Source: Erythroxylum novogranatense | Taxonomy: Eukaryota > Streptophyta > Magnoliopsida > Malpighiales > Erythroxylaceae | NCBI GenBank assembly: GCA_029891385.1 | Contig: CM057226.1 | Location: forward strand, 12,393,225 to 12,457,224 | Length of the DNA stretch: 64,000 nt | Direction: 5' to 3' | In this document: piece after piece, positions 35,690 through 45,149 of the stretch | How the letters are laid out: each line of letters begins with the position of its first letter | Numbering within the stretch: the first letter of the stretch is position 1 | Program-made: the position numbers and the translations under genes | Notes under the pieces: generated by a model | Told to the model about the DNA's origin: nothing | The model's input: only the letters and a program-made list of their open reading frames with translations | Databases searched by the model: none

Positions 35690-37626
35690 GAATGGGACCG
35701 AAGAGACAACGTGAGGTCATGCGACCCAGGTTTCGAGCCATGTTGGGGGGAACTTACAGTGAAGGTGGTTCGTCACAATCAGTCGCACCTACTGACTCAC
35801 CTTCTCCACCTCTCGTGCCGGGAGTTGCAGTTGAGGCATCACCAACTGCTTCTTAGCCTACACCATCCCCTTCCCCAACGCATATATCGTCCAACACCTG
35901 CGAACCGGAAGCAGGAGACGTCCATCGACTTGGCCGAGAGGGACTGATGGAAGAAAGTTTGTTTTATTGTCGGTGACCGAAGAAGTGAACTCAAAGCACT
36001 TCACAATTTGCTTATTATCAACATGGACTTTTACCAATATGTACATAGGATAACATCACTTTACATATTAGGTTGGTTCCGTCTGGACCAATTTCAAGAA
36101 ATATGACTTCCTCGTTCAAGCAAAGAATTGAACCAGAGGGTTATGTGTGGAAAAATTTAGGCGTCGACAAAGCAATTATACTTTCAAGAGTTTGAGGTAG
36201 AAATCATAGTTATTTTCTTGTTACATTGCTTTATATTCATAATGTTCATACAACATTTTAACTTTTGTTATTCTTACTCATCTTATTTCGAGAAAGAATT
36301 TCTTTGGGATTCTCGTTTGACGCCATCATGTATAAGCGATTGGGAAAAGAAAGCTCGCATACGTTATCGCGACTTAATTAATCAAATACGTAAGGTTGGT
36401 GCACGCCCGCGTTATATTTCGGAGGAAAATTGGACTCATTGGACCGAATATTGCACATCACCTGCGGCAATGTCCATATCTGAGAGTAATTCGGCCAACA
36501 GACGTGGAGGGTCGGGGGGCCCGAGTCTTGCAGTGCATACGGGAGGATCAATTACCCACAACGAGCATACACATAGACTAGTAAGTATCTAATTTCTCAT
36601 GACAATTTTACATATATCTTGCTTTGCTTTATTGAACAATGTGATTATGATATAAATGTCTGGTGCCATATGACTGTGTGAAGTTATTTTCATTGTTGAA
36701 CAGGGGCAAATATCATATATCTGAGAGGAAACTCGCGAATTTTTTAAACACTAGTTAACATTTGACAATTTAAGTTATACGTGTAGGAAAAGGCATTGGG
36801 CACGAAGCCTACACCTATGCAGGTATTTGTGCACACCCACACGAAGAAACATGATGGTGTCACCTTCATCAACAGTCGATGTAGAGAAGTGAATGTCAGT
36901 GAAATTAACATATTTTAATAATTTCTTAACAATTATACCTTATTTACTAATGTAAAGATTGTTTCCTAATAGGATCAAATACAAGAAAATATCCAGCGAC
37001 AATCTCAGGAGGAACAACCTGTGGACGAGACTCAGACATATCTTGATGTCGTGGGTGGTTATGACCATCGTGGAAGAATATTCGGCCTAGGCTCATATGC
37101 AAACACCTGTTATTCGTGCTCTTCCCTTTCTAGTACAGCAGCATCTACTCGGCCATCTCAATCTCATGATGTATCGGAGCTTCGGGCCACAGTGGACTCA
37201 TTAAGGGAACAGCTAGCTAATCAAAATGAGCACCTGGTTACTCAACATCACCGGCATATGGAGGACATAGCTAAGGTGAGGGAGGAGATTAGTCTGCAGA
37301 TGACAGAACAGCTGAGAGCAGAGATGAGGACGGAGCTGGAGCAGGTTTCAAAGATTAAAGAGTCGTTGGAGCAGATGGAGCAAGCAGCTAAGATGACAGA
37401 GGAGATGGAGCGGCTTACTAAGATGAGAGCGGAGATGAAGCAGATGGCCAAGGACAAACAGCATGCGGAGGAGATGGCTAAGCTTAGGCAGGAGATGGAA
37501 ATGTTAAAGAGGGGGGGGGGGGACACAGTTCAGAGCATCCATGATCATTACGACATTAATTACTATAACATTGTCATGTGTTTTCAATTAAAAAACATAA
37601 GAGATTTGTTATTTCTTATTTTTTAA
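35690..37626 (+). pseudogene. CACTA TnpA-like protein (PF03004 family), decayed, several exons
   Basis: A first exon begins MGPKRQREVMRPRFRAMLGG at about 35693 and soon meets stops. The core is readable at 36290-36582 (WEKKARIRYRDLINQIRK, GARPRYISEENWTHWTEYC, LAVHTGGSITHNEH) and ends at a GTAAGT donor. A further exon at about 36787-36892 reads PTPMQVFVHTHTKKHDG and FINSRCREVN. The last exon, about 36973-37626, has DETQTYLDVVGGYD and IFGLGSYANT, then a ~100-residue charged coiled coil. This is the plant 'transposase, Ptta/En/Spm' layout. A run of 12 G at 37511-37522 could shift the frame. Confidence 0.8.
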
Positions 37627-37764
37627 TTATTAAATTTTTTTTAATGTTTTATTAAGTATTAATTTTCTCATTATTCATTATTCTAACACAACACAAATTA
37701 ATAAAGTGAATATATAATATAATCATTATTATAACAACAAAAAAGCCAAAAAAATATAATCAGT

Positions 37765-38125
37765 TATTACCGACGGTCAATTGTCCATCGGAAAATTTAC
37801 TGTAGTTACCGACGGTATAACATACCGTCGGAAAATGTTGTTGAAGATAACTTCGCATCACCGACGGACTGAATGACCGTAGCAAAAATTCTCCGACGGA
37901 ATCTTACTTGCCATTCCGTCGTTAAATAAATACCGACAATAATAGTTCCGTCGTTAATTCCGTCGTAACATTGCGACGGAAAATATCGGTCGGTATTTTT
38001 AGCTTCGGGCAATTCACCGACCGATTTTTGCTTCACCAAATTCCGTCGGTGATTAATTCCACCGACGGATATCTCTTGTTTACCGACGGTAATTTCTGTC
38101 GGTAAAACACTAATTTCTTATAGTG
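37765..38125. repeat. right subterminal repeats and terminus of the CACTA element
   Basis: At least ten copies of ACCGACGG or CCGTCGG, in direct and inverted order, fill this stretch, which ends TTTCTTATAGTG. CACTA transposases bind such subterminal motifs. Confidence 0.85.
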
Positions 38126-38128
38126 AAG
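38126..38128. repeat. TSD (AAG), right flank of the CACTA element
   Basis: It is identical to 10817-10819. Confidence 0.8.
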
Positions 38129-40539
38129 GTACAAGACGTGATCTTGCAAGAAAGTAATGACTATCTACTTTTATGCTCAACAATAGGTATAAAATATGTG
38201 AATTATCTAAACTTAACGAAATTTTTTAAAATAAAAGTAGAGAGTTCAACTATTATGCTTTAGATGCATAATGAATAAATCATTAGATACATATAATTTA
38301 TTTAACAAGTTAAAATTCAATTATATAATAAATTAAATCTAATTGGTATTTATAAGATCATCATATCTCCACTCTCGGTTTATCATTATTCAAATTATTA
38401 ATGAGAGTCATTCTCTCAATTACAACTTAAATCTAAAATGTTTAAGTCAGTAGACACATAAGAAATTAAGTTTTATCAATTAAATCAACCATTTGATTGG
38501 GGTTTAAAAGAATCTTTATCAATGTGTACTTGCAAGTTTTTTTATTGAATGTATGACTTATTTGCAGCCATAAAGCTTATAGAAAAAATAAATTATTAAA
38601 TATATAACAAGAGCAAAGACATTAATTTGGTGCAATTGGTATTATACTTTTCAAGGATAATAAGTAAACCAATCATTATATCTAACAGCTTTGTACAGTT
38701 TGTGTTTACGTAGAAAAAAAAAGTGCACTTTGTGGCTAAGTGTAAGGTTGATCATTATGCATGCTTAGGTTCAAAGAAAGATTAGTGCTAATCACTTGGG
38801 AACATTAATGTGAGTTCTACTTTTGATGTTGAGGGTAAATATAAATATAAATATTCTAACATTAATGTGAGTTCTACTTTTAATGTTAAGGGTAAATATA
38901 AATATAAATATATGGGGGAACTAACAAATTTCCAAATAAAAAGAAAGTAAATTCAATTAAGATGTGTTAAAAAGTTTTTTTTTAAAATGGAGGAACCTGA
39001 ATTCGTTATCTTTTGGATACGTAAATCACGTCATTCGGGTATTCCACAATAGGCAAGTCCTATACGACAGGCTCGATTGAAAAAGCATAAATAGGAGGGA
39101 TTGAACAGGACTTTTTAGTCGTATGCTTCTCCACTCCACCATCTCAACCATCCCGAGGATTAAAAAGTTATTAATACCGTAGATTAATAATAGAGATTGT
39201 TTTTATCACTCTTTAGTAGTATGTCAACTCTTCGTAAATTAGTCAAAATTTAAAAAAAGAACAGGAAAATCAGTTGAAAAAGAATTGCAATAAAACAAGA
39301 ATTAACAAAAAGATATATGGTAAATTATGCACTGTGTTTTAGTTTTAGAAGAGGAAACTGTTGAAACTTTACATAGAAATTGTCTATATGACTTTTTGTA
39401 TCTGTCCCTTCTGCTGATGGAAAAATTAAAAGGAAATCGTGAAATTGAAAGAAAAGGCATGAAGTAATGATTGAAGAATATGTTCTCAACAAATATTTTT
39501 TCCTAAAATGGCCCTGAAAAATATATTTTCTAATAAAAAATCAACAACTTCTCTTAAAGATACTATCATTATTGTTGCCCTTAAGTAATTTATTATGATC
39601 ATATGAGCTTTGGTCAATAGTAAAACTAAAAAAGAAGTGTATATGGATGCTAACTAATTTAAGTGTAGATGCATAGGCAATTCCTTATTTTCAGCCATTT
39701 TTATTTTGAATATTTGTTATTTAACAACTTTCAATTTGATTTAAAATAATCATATTTCGTAATCTATGAAAATTTTAATTATTATCTTTTATTATATATT
39801 AAAGGGTTAATTAAAATATTTTAAACTTTGCTAAATTTTACAATTATAACCCGAACATAAATGAGTTAGGGTAAGAATACAAATGAGCTACTTTTTTTGT
39901 TCCATTACATCCTAATAGATCAAATATGCCGATGAAATGAAAAGAAATTTGTTTTACAATAAAGAAAACAATATTTATCGGATGCTTGACATTAAACATA
40001 TTCGACTGTTAGATTAGGATTAGGGTTGACAATATTGACTTAGCCTAAAGTTAGTGAGTTAAACATGAGTTGATTGAGTTTTGAGTTGGACCGAAACTTG
40101 ATAAGTCAATCCAAAAGCTCAAAGGATTGATATGATATTATCAAAACACTATCGTTTTGGTATAAATGGACTAAAATAATGTTGTTTTGGTTTATAAATT
40201 TAAAATTTTGAAAATCAAAGTAATATTGTTTTATTATAAATCAAATTCATTTAAATGTTAGACGGAACTTGTGCTATTGACAATAAACGTTGGGTCAAAT
40301 TATTATAACATATTACTATTCGTAATTAGGACAAAATCTGACAAATCCGACCAGATTCAATCCAACCAACTTGCATTGCCATTCTTAATAGGGACAAACA
40401 CACTTGATAGATACCTGTAAACATTTCCTGAAGCAAACATCAACAACCAAAAACAAAACTCACATGAAAGAGACCCTATTATGGACAAGTCTTGTTGTTG
40501 AAAGGACACCAAAAGTAAGGGTGGGCGTGACTCATACAA
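38129..40539. other. AT-rich spacer, no gene seen
   Basis: It holds a 57-base tandem duplication (unit starts at 38802 and 38859, beginning 'acattaatgtgagttctac'), the SINE-like insertion at 38977-39159, and one copy (about 39872-39950) of an ~80-base repeat that recurs at 40951-41032. No reading frame is supported. Confidence 0.6.
38977..39159 (-). mobile_element. tRNA-derived SINE-like insertion
   Basis: The ten-base direct repeat TTAAAAAGTT flanks it (38967-38976 and 39160-39169). On the minus strand the 5' end carries an A-box-like TGGTTGAGATGG (39139-39150). A B-box-like TGTTCAATCCC (39097-39107) lies 31 bases further on. The 3' end is A-rich (TTTTAAAAAAA). Internal RNA polymerase III boxes, a poly-A tail and a long target duplication are the marks of a SINE. 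The family is not identified. Confidence 0.72.
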
Positions 40540-40950
40540 TTAAGTTAAGCTAGCAACGTAAGTCTGAATGAAGGACATGATAATGATAAAAGTGGTTGCA
40601 AGGAAAGCAATGAGAGCCCAAGGGCTATCAAAGTGCCTGCGACGCCACTCAGATATTCTAGTCTTGAACTTGTTGTTATAATGCCTATCAAGGCACTCCA
40701 TAACATCAGGAAAAACACTAGGATTGATGAGTGCTAAATCCTCGCCAACTTCATTGAACAATTCTGCAGCCTGCTGGTCACTTCCAAGCAGATTGTATAT
40801 TATGCGATTTCTACGCAGTACCTCCACATCTTGAGCTTGGTCAACCAGAGTATCCAGCAGCCAGGACTGAACTGAACTTAATGTCTGTGAAACTATTTTC
40901 CTTGCTCGGCCTGAAACGAATTCTTATCGCCTTATGCTCCTTTGAAGCAG

Positions 40951-41032
40951 GATAAGAGTACAAACGGACAGCTTTTTTTGTTTGATTACGTCCCAATAGA
41001 TCACACTTATTGATGAAACAAAAACGAAAAAG
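40951..41032. repeat. ~80 bp dispersed repeat inside the DUF247 pseudogene
   Basis: It aligns with 39872-39950: both run 'taagaRtacaaa', 'gcttttttt / ctactttttttg', 'cc.aatagatca' and 'gatgaaa'. It lies at the point where the DUF247 frame breaks. Confidence 0.55.
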
Positions 41033-41461
41033 GTCGAGAAAATGAATTGGTTCATTTCATTCTTTTTTTTGCTTCTTTCCAGTTGGCTTTGCTTTGAAAT
41101 TTTTTAGGATCTTTTCTATCCACGATTCATGTGGATCATCAAGTCTGCGAACTTCGTGCGTGAAATCTTTTATCAGGACATTCGCTTCGCTTTGACTGAA
41201 TCTTAAGCTCATTATTTCCTTGAGAACTTGGTAAGGTAGTTGGTTCTCCAACAAAAACAAGTCCCTCGTCACAAAACATGCAATTCTTGTATCTAAACCC
41301 TTTATGGAATTTAACAAAAACTGAATTATGAAACATCCATCAAGTAACATCATCTCAGTGAATGTCTTGTCGTCAAACATTTTTGTCGCCTCCTCAGGAT
41401 AGCATTCTCGGAGACGGCTAGCAACCTTAGCTACCTTGTCAAGCACCTGTTCAAGTGGCTT

Positions 41462-41466
41462 CTCAT
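41462..41466. repeat. TSD (CTCAT), left flank of the copia element
   Basis: CTCAT recurs at 49135-49139 on the far side. Both copies lie within DUF247 coding sequence. Confidence 0.9.
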
Positions 41467-42849
41467 TGTTGAATTGACTTGTCTTGAGCAGCCTGAAGTG
41501 TTAAAATTGGCAGAGGAATTGGCAGTGGCAGTGAAGGTAAGGAAGAAGAGAAAGGTGAAGGGAAAGATGAAGGAGCTCAAGTGCAAATGGAGATTGGAAT
41601 GGATAATCCTAAGCATAATTCAACAATGGATGGATCAAAGGGATGAAGATACAAGTCAGTTGGATGAAGCACAAGGCAAGGGAGAATGGAAAATGAAAGA
41701 AACAGATGATCGGATGCACAACAAAAATTGAGAATCAAATTCAGTTACTTGTTAGTTACTTGCAGAAGGAAGTAACCAGAATCGCAGAAGGAAGTAACCG
41801 GCAGAAGGTTAAAGAAAATTTCAAGAAGTATAATTAGCAAAATCAAGTTTAGTGCATGAAGTTAAAGCTTTTCCACACCTGACAATCAGATTTGGAGTGT
41901 CAATTTTTGTTCCACAAAGAATCAAGTAGCAGCAGCAAAATCATATCCTCTTTTGCCAAAAGCCTTTTTGTTCACTTTTGTGTTTTTTCCAAATGAAGAA
42001 ACTTTTGTCCTAGGCTAGTTTTTATCTCTCAAATCATGTTGTAGCAAGTTTTAAATGTCTTATAAATATCAGATTCAGTTACAAATAGGACAAAGAGAAT
42101 AGCTTTTATGTTTTTACAAAATCAGGAAAATTGTACTAGCTTAGTTATTGCACATTAGTTTATGCTTTTGTTCTCTGTTTTTTTCAAGATGTAGCAGAAA
42201 GTTGTAGAGCTGTTAAAAGGCTCATGATCCTCATCATTTTTATGGGAAGAAGAAATAATTCGAAAAACCCCATCAATACAAGAGTTCAGCACTAGTTTTT
42301 CACTCTTCATATAGTGTTCTTTTTGTTTTACCAAAGTTGATCTTTTAGAAGTTAGAAAATTGCAGTAGTAGTTTCTGGCCTTGTTAAAAAGAAAAACCTG
42401 AAGTTTGGTTCTTGTTTTAGCATACGAGAGTGTGAGGAAAATTTATCCATACACAACCTTCAATTTCATTTTACATGATTTTCCTGCATTGTCATTTTTA
42501 GCTTGATTCTAGAAGCAATTTCAGTTTAGAGGGAGTGAATAGCTACTGGTATTTTACATTCAGAAGCCCTGTTTTCGGATTTGAAGGGAAAAACCCAAAT
42601 CTTTTCATACACTAATCATTCACTAAACAAAACACCAATTTGTGAGAAGAGTGCGAGTGGCATTTCATTGGAGATAGATTTTACATTCTGGTTACAAATC
42701 TGTGAACAGAGTTGGCAGCATTTTCAGCAGCTGAAACTTGAGTGAACAGCAGAGAAGGTGTTTGATATTTTGCCTCAACCAACATTCTAGCTTGACAGGT
42801 TGCTAGCTGAAGGAGCTTTCTTCAATCCTTGGAGGGAGCACTTTCAAGA
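41467..42849 (+). repeat. 5' LTR of the copia element (1383 bp)
   Basis: It begins TGTTGAATTGACTTG and ends GAGCACTTTCAAGA. It includes an 85-codon open frame (41474-41731), the same text as the Pol tail in the 3' LTR; it is not a separate gene. The remainder is non-coding. Confidence 0.95.
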
Positions 42850-42850
42850 G

Positions 42851-42862
42851 TGGTATCAGAGC
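42851..42862 (+). other. tRNA-iMet-type primer binding site
   Basis: TGGTATCAGAGC stands one base after the 5' LTR, matching the complement of the initiator tRNA-Met 3' end. Confidence 0.95.
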
Positions 42863-42896
42863 TTCACGATTCACCTAGCCTGGACGAAACCGAACA

Positions 42897-44297
42897 ATGG
42901 CAGGTATGAATCCGACGATGATGAACTTGCAAATTGTGCGGGCCAATATTCCGGTGTTGACAGGAGACAACTATAAAGCTTGGGCCATTCGAGTAGAGGA
43001 TTACCTAAGGATTAGTGAGTGCTGGAGTGTAGTCACTGAAGGAGTAGCTGAAGAATATGGAACCATGACGCAAGCAAACCAAACACAGCTGAACCAAGAA
43101 AGGGATAGAGATTTCCGAGCCTTGGTGCTCTTGAGGTCAGTGGTAAGTGAGTCCATTTTGCTAAGAAATGCAGGTTGTAGGAGTGCCAAAGAACTATGGG
43201 ATACTTTCAAGGTGGAGTATGTTGGATCAGCTCAAACATTGAGGCTAAAGAAGCAAACAATTTTGAGAAACTTTGAAAACTTTGCCATGAAGGATGAGGA
43301 AAATGTAGCTACAGCAAAGGGTCGATTTCTGAGTTTGGTGCAGCAACTAAAGGAGTTTGGGGAGAGTACAAGCACTGAAAGATTGGTGGATAAGTTCCTA
43401 AGTCGATTACCATTGAGATTTGAGGCAAGTGTAGCACCCGTAGAGTGGCAATTCACCAATGACCCTGAATCAGTAACTTTAGAGCAAGTTTTCAATGTTT
43501 TGGAAATGCATGAGGAGAGACATGGGAATAGAAGAGAAGGGGAAGTGTTTGCACTCAAAGCTGAAAGGTTTAGATCACCTGAAAATCCTCCAAGCTACAC
43601 ACAAAACCAGATCAATTCCTTTGACTCAAAACCAGTACAAGCACAAAGCCATCCACCAAATCAGCCTCATAACCATCAAACACCACATCAGATTCTTACC
43701 TACACACAAAACCATTCTTATCCGAATCAGTCATACCCTCAAACACAATATACCTCACCAATGCCATACCAAAATTTCCAAAATCTAAACCAATACCATG
43801 GAAACAAGGATAATCGAATGCAAGGAGGAACAAGGCAGCCTAGAGGAAGTTTGTTTGCTAATTGCAGATTTTGTGGGAGGAACAATTATGCAGCTGAAGA
43901 TTGTTTTTGGAATGATCATGTTGAGTGTATTTTTTGCAGGAAAAGAGGACATACAAGAAGGGTTTGCTGTGAGAAGTGGATGAAGGAACACCAAAATCCC
44001 CAAAGCTCACTTTTTGGCAAGCCACCACCAATACACCCTCTCCAAAGAACCAATGCCTCACCAAACATGATACCATACCAACCACAATCTTACCAACAAG
44101 TTTCTGAACCTCAAATGCATCAAGCTCATTTCATTACAAAACCAGAAACTCATCAATCATCTCAGTCCAGCATAACCTCATTTCCAATTCCTCAACAGCC
44201 TATATATCAACCTCAAATGCCTCAACCCTCTTCAATTTCACAATCATATGCGTATTACCCTCAACCAAACCTACCTCAATCTAGCTCAATTCAATAA
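42897..44297 (+). CDS. copia gag (nucleocapsid) region, 466 aa to first stop
   Basis: The frame starts MAGMNPTMMNLQIVRANIPV at 42897, about 35 bases after the primer site. Residues ~20-220 are the copia gag domain (DNYKAWAIRVEDYL, AKELWDTFKVEY). Residues ~225-310 and 365-466 are Gln/Pro/Ser-rich linkers. Two zinc knuckles lie between: residues 323-336 (CRFC, then Tyr where His is expected, then Cys) and a complete CCHC at 344-357 (CIFCRKRGHTRRVC). Gag packages element RNA in virus-like particles. A TAA at 44295-44297 ends it, but the same frame stays open afterwards, so the stop is probably a mutation inside one gag-pol frame (CAA to TAA would explain it). Confidence 0.9.
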   Translation: MAGMNPTMMNLQIVRANIPVLTGDNYKAWAIRVEDYLRISECWSVVTEGVAEEYGTMTQANQTQLNQERDRDFRALVLLRSVVSESILLRNAGCRSAKELWDTFKVEYVGSAQTLRLKKQTILRNFENFAMKDEENVATAKGRFLSLVQQLKEFGESTSTERLVDKFLSRLPLRFEASVAPVEWQFTNDPESVTLEQVFNVLEMHEERHGNRREGEVFALKAERFRSPENPPSYTQNQINSFDSKPVQAQSHPPNQPHNHQTPHQILTYTQNHSYPNQSYPQTQYTSPMPYQNFQNLNQYHGNKDNRMQGGTRQPRGSLFANCRFCGRNNYAAEDCFWNDHVECIFCRKRGHTRRVCCEKWMKEHQNPQSSLFGKPPPIHPLQRTNASPNMIPYQPQSYQQVSEPQMHQAHFITKPETHQSSQSSITSFPIPQQPIYQPQMPQPSSISQSYAYYPQPNLPQSSSIQ

Positions 44298-45149
44298 ACT
44301 CACCAAAACATGCAAGCAAATCTGCCAATTCAATCAAACCAACAATTTCAAGCCACAAAACCGATGACAGAACCAGCTCTATACTTACAGTCACAAACAC
44401 TCATAAATCCTCAAAACCACTCCTTAAACATGTCAAGCATTCAACCAGAATCTTCACAGACCAAAAACCAATCAAACTAAGCCATAACCGAAGACAATGT
44501 GTTTGTAACAGAAGCTGAAACTTGCCAAGAGTTGAAAATGGCAGCTGCTGATAATGTGTGCATTTCTGAGGTGAAAAATGAGAAGGAATGTGAGTGGTTG
44601 ATAGATAGTGGTTGCTCCAATCACATGACAAAGAAGAATGAGGGATTTGTGAGCAAAAACGAAGGAGTTAATGCTGTGGTTAGGATAGGAAATGATGAAG
44701 TTTTGCCAGTTACATGGAAGGGGTCTGTGAAATTGGCAACTAGAGCAGGAAGTACAACCCTTGATGAAGTGTATTTTATCCCTGAACTAGATCAAAACTT
44801 GATCAGTGTGGGACAGCTGCTGGAAAGTGGATATAAGGTGTATTTTGAAGATGGAATGTGTAGGATTTTTAACGAAAAAAGTGAGTTAGTGCATAAGGTT
44901 CCAATGGTGAACAAAATTTTCAAGTTAAAGATGCAAGAAGTGGATGGAGCATTTGCAATTCTCTCCTTGATAGAAGTAACACAACTATGGCATCAAAGGT
45001 ATGGGCATGCAAATTTAGATTATGTTGTTGAGATGCAAAAGAAAGGATTGGTTCTTGGTATACCTCCATTGAGCAGCAAGTTAAAATCAGTATGTGAGGC
45101 ATGTGCAAAGGGGAAGAGTCATGTCTTGCCGTATCCATCAAGTGACTGA
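44298..45149 (+). CDS. copia protease and pre-integrase region (same frame as gag)
   Basis: This continues the gag frame. A second TAA at 44478-44480 interrupts the Q/P-rich linker. From 44481 the frame is open to a TGA at 45147-45149. It holds the protease (ECEWLIDSGCSNHM, active-site Asp-Ser-Gly; then ISVGQLLESGYKVYF) and the integrase zinc region (LWHQRYGHANLDYV, VCEACAKGKSH, an HHCC arrangement). The protease would cut the polyprotein. The closing TGA is followed at once by in-frame integrase, so it too looks like a late nonsense mutation (CGA to TGA possible). Confidence 0.88.

Larger units (their letters stand above)
10820..38125 (+). mobile_element. CACTA (En/Spm) DNA transposon carrying nested retrotransposons
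   Basis: The left end reads CACTACAAG and the right end CTTATAGTG, whose inverse is CACTATAAG: nine-base terminal inverted repeats with one mismatch. AAG flanks both ends. Both sub-ends are rich in the motif ACCGACGG or its inverse (30640-30800 and 37765-38110), as expected of subterminal transposase-binding repeats. Of the 27.3 kb span, 19.8 kb is the inserted Tat retrotransposon, leaving about 7.5 kb of CACTA. A TnpA/PF03004-type reading frame remains at 35.69-37.63 kb, but I find no TnpD-type (PF02992) transposase, so the element appears non-autonomous. Confidence 0.88.
40540..41466 (-). pseudogene. DUF247 (UPF0481) gene, C-terminal half
   Basis: The minus strand reads on from the copia insertion: LDKVAKVASRLRECYPEEAT, LLDGCFIIQFLL, FVTRDLFLLENQLPYQVL. 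This is the central DUF247 (PF03140) signature. It meets a stop at 41057 after a K-rich stretch. After ~140 bases with a repeat insert it resumes (YPASKEHKAIRIRFRP, EVLRRNRIIYNLLGSDQQAA) and ends with the usual single transmembrane helix (PWALIAFLATTFIIIMSFIQ) at 40540. About 50 family residues between 'FTDIKF' and the 'VLRRN' block are missing. DUF247 proteins are plant-specific, and most members are uncharacterised. The gene is dead: split by an insertion, internally deleted and frame-broken. Confidence 0.85.

Noticed and set aside
41474..41731. 85-codon frame next to the DUF247 gene as a small gene
   Set aside because: It lies within the 5' LTR and is the same text as the Pol tail in the 3' LTR.
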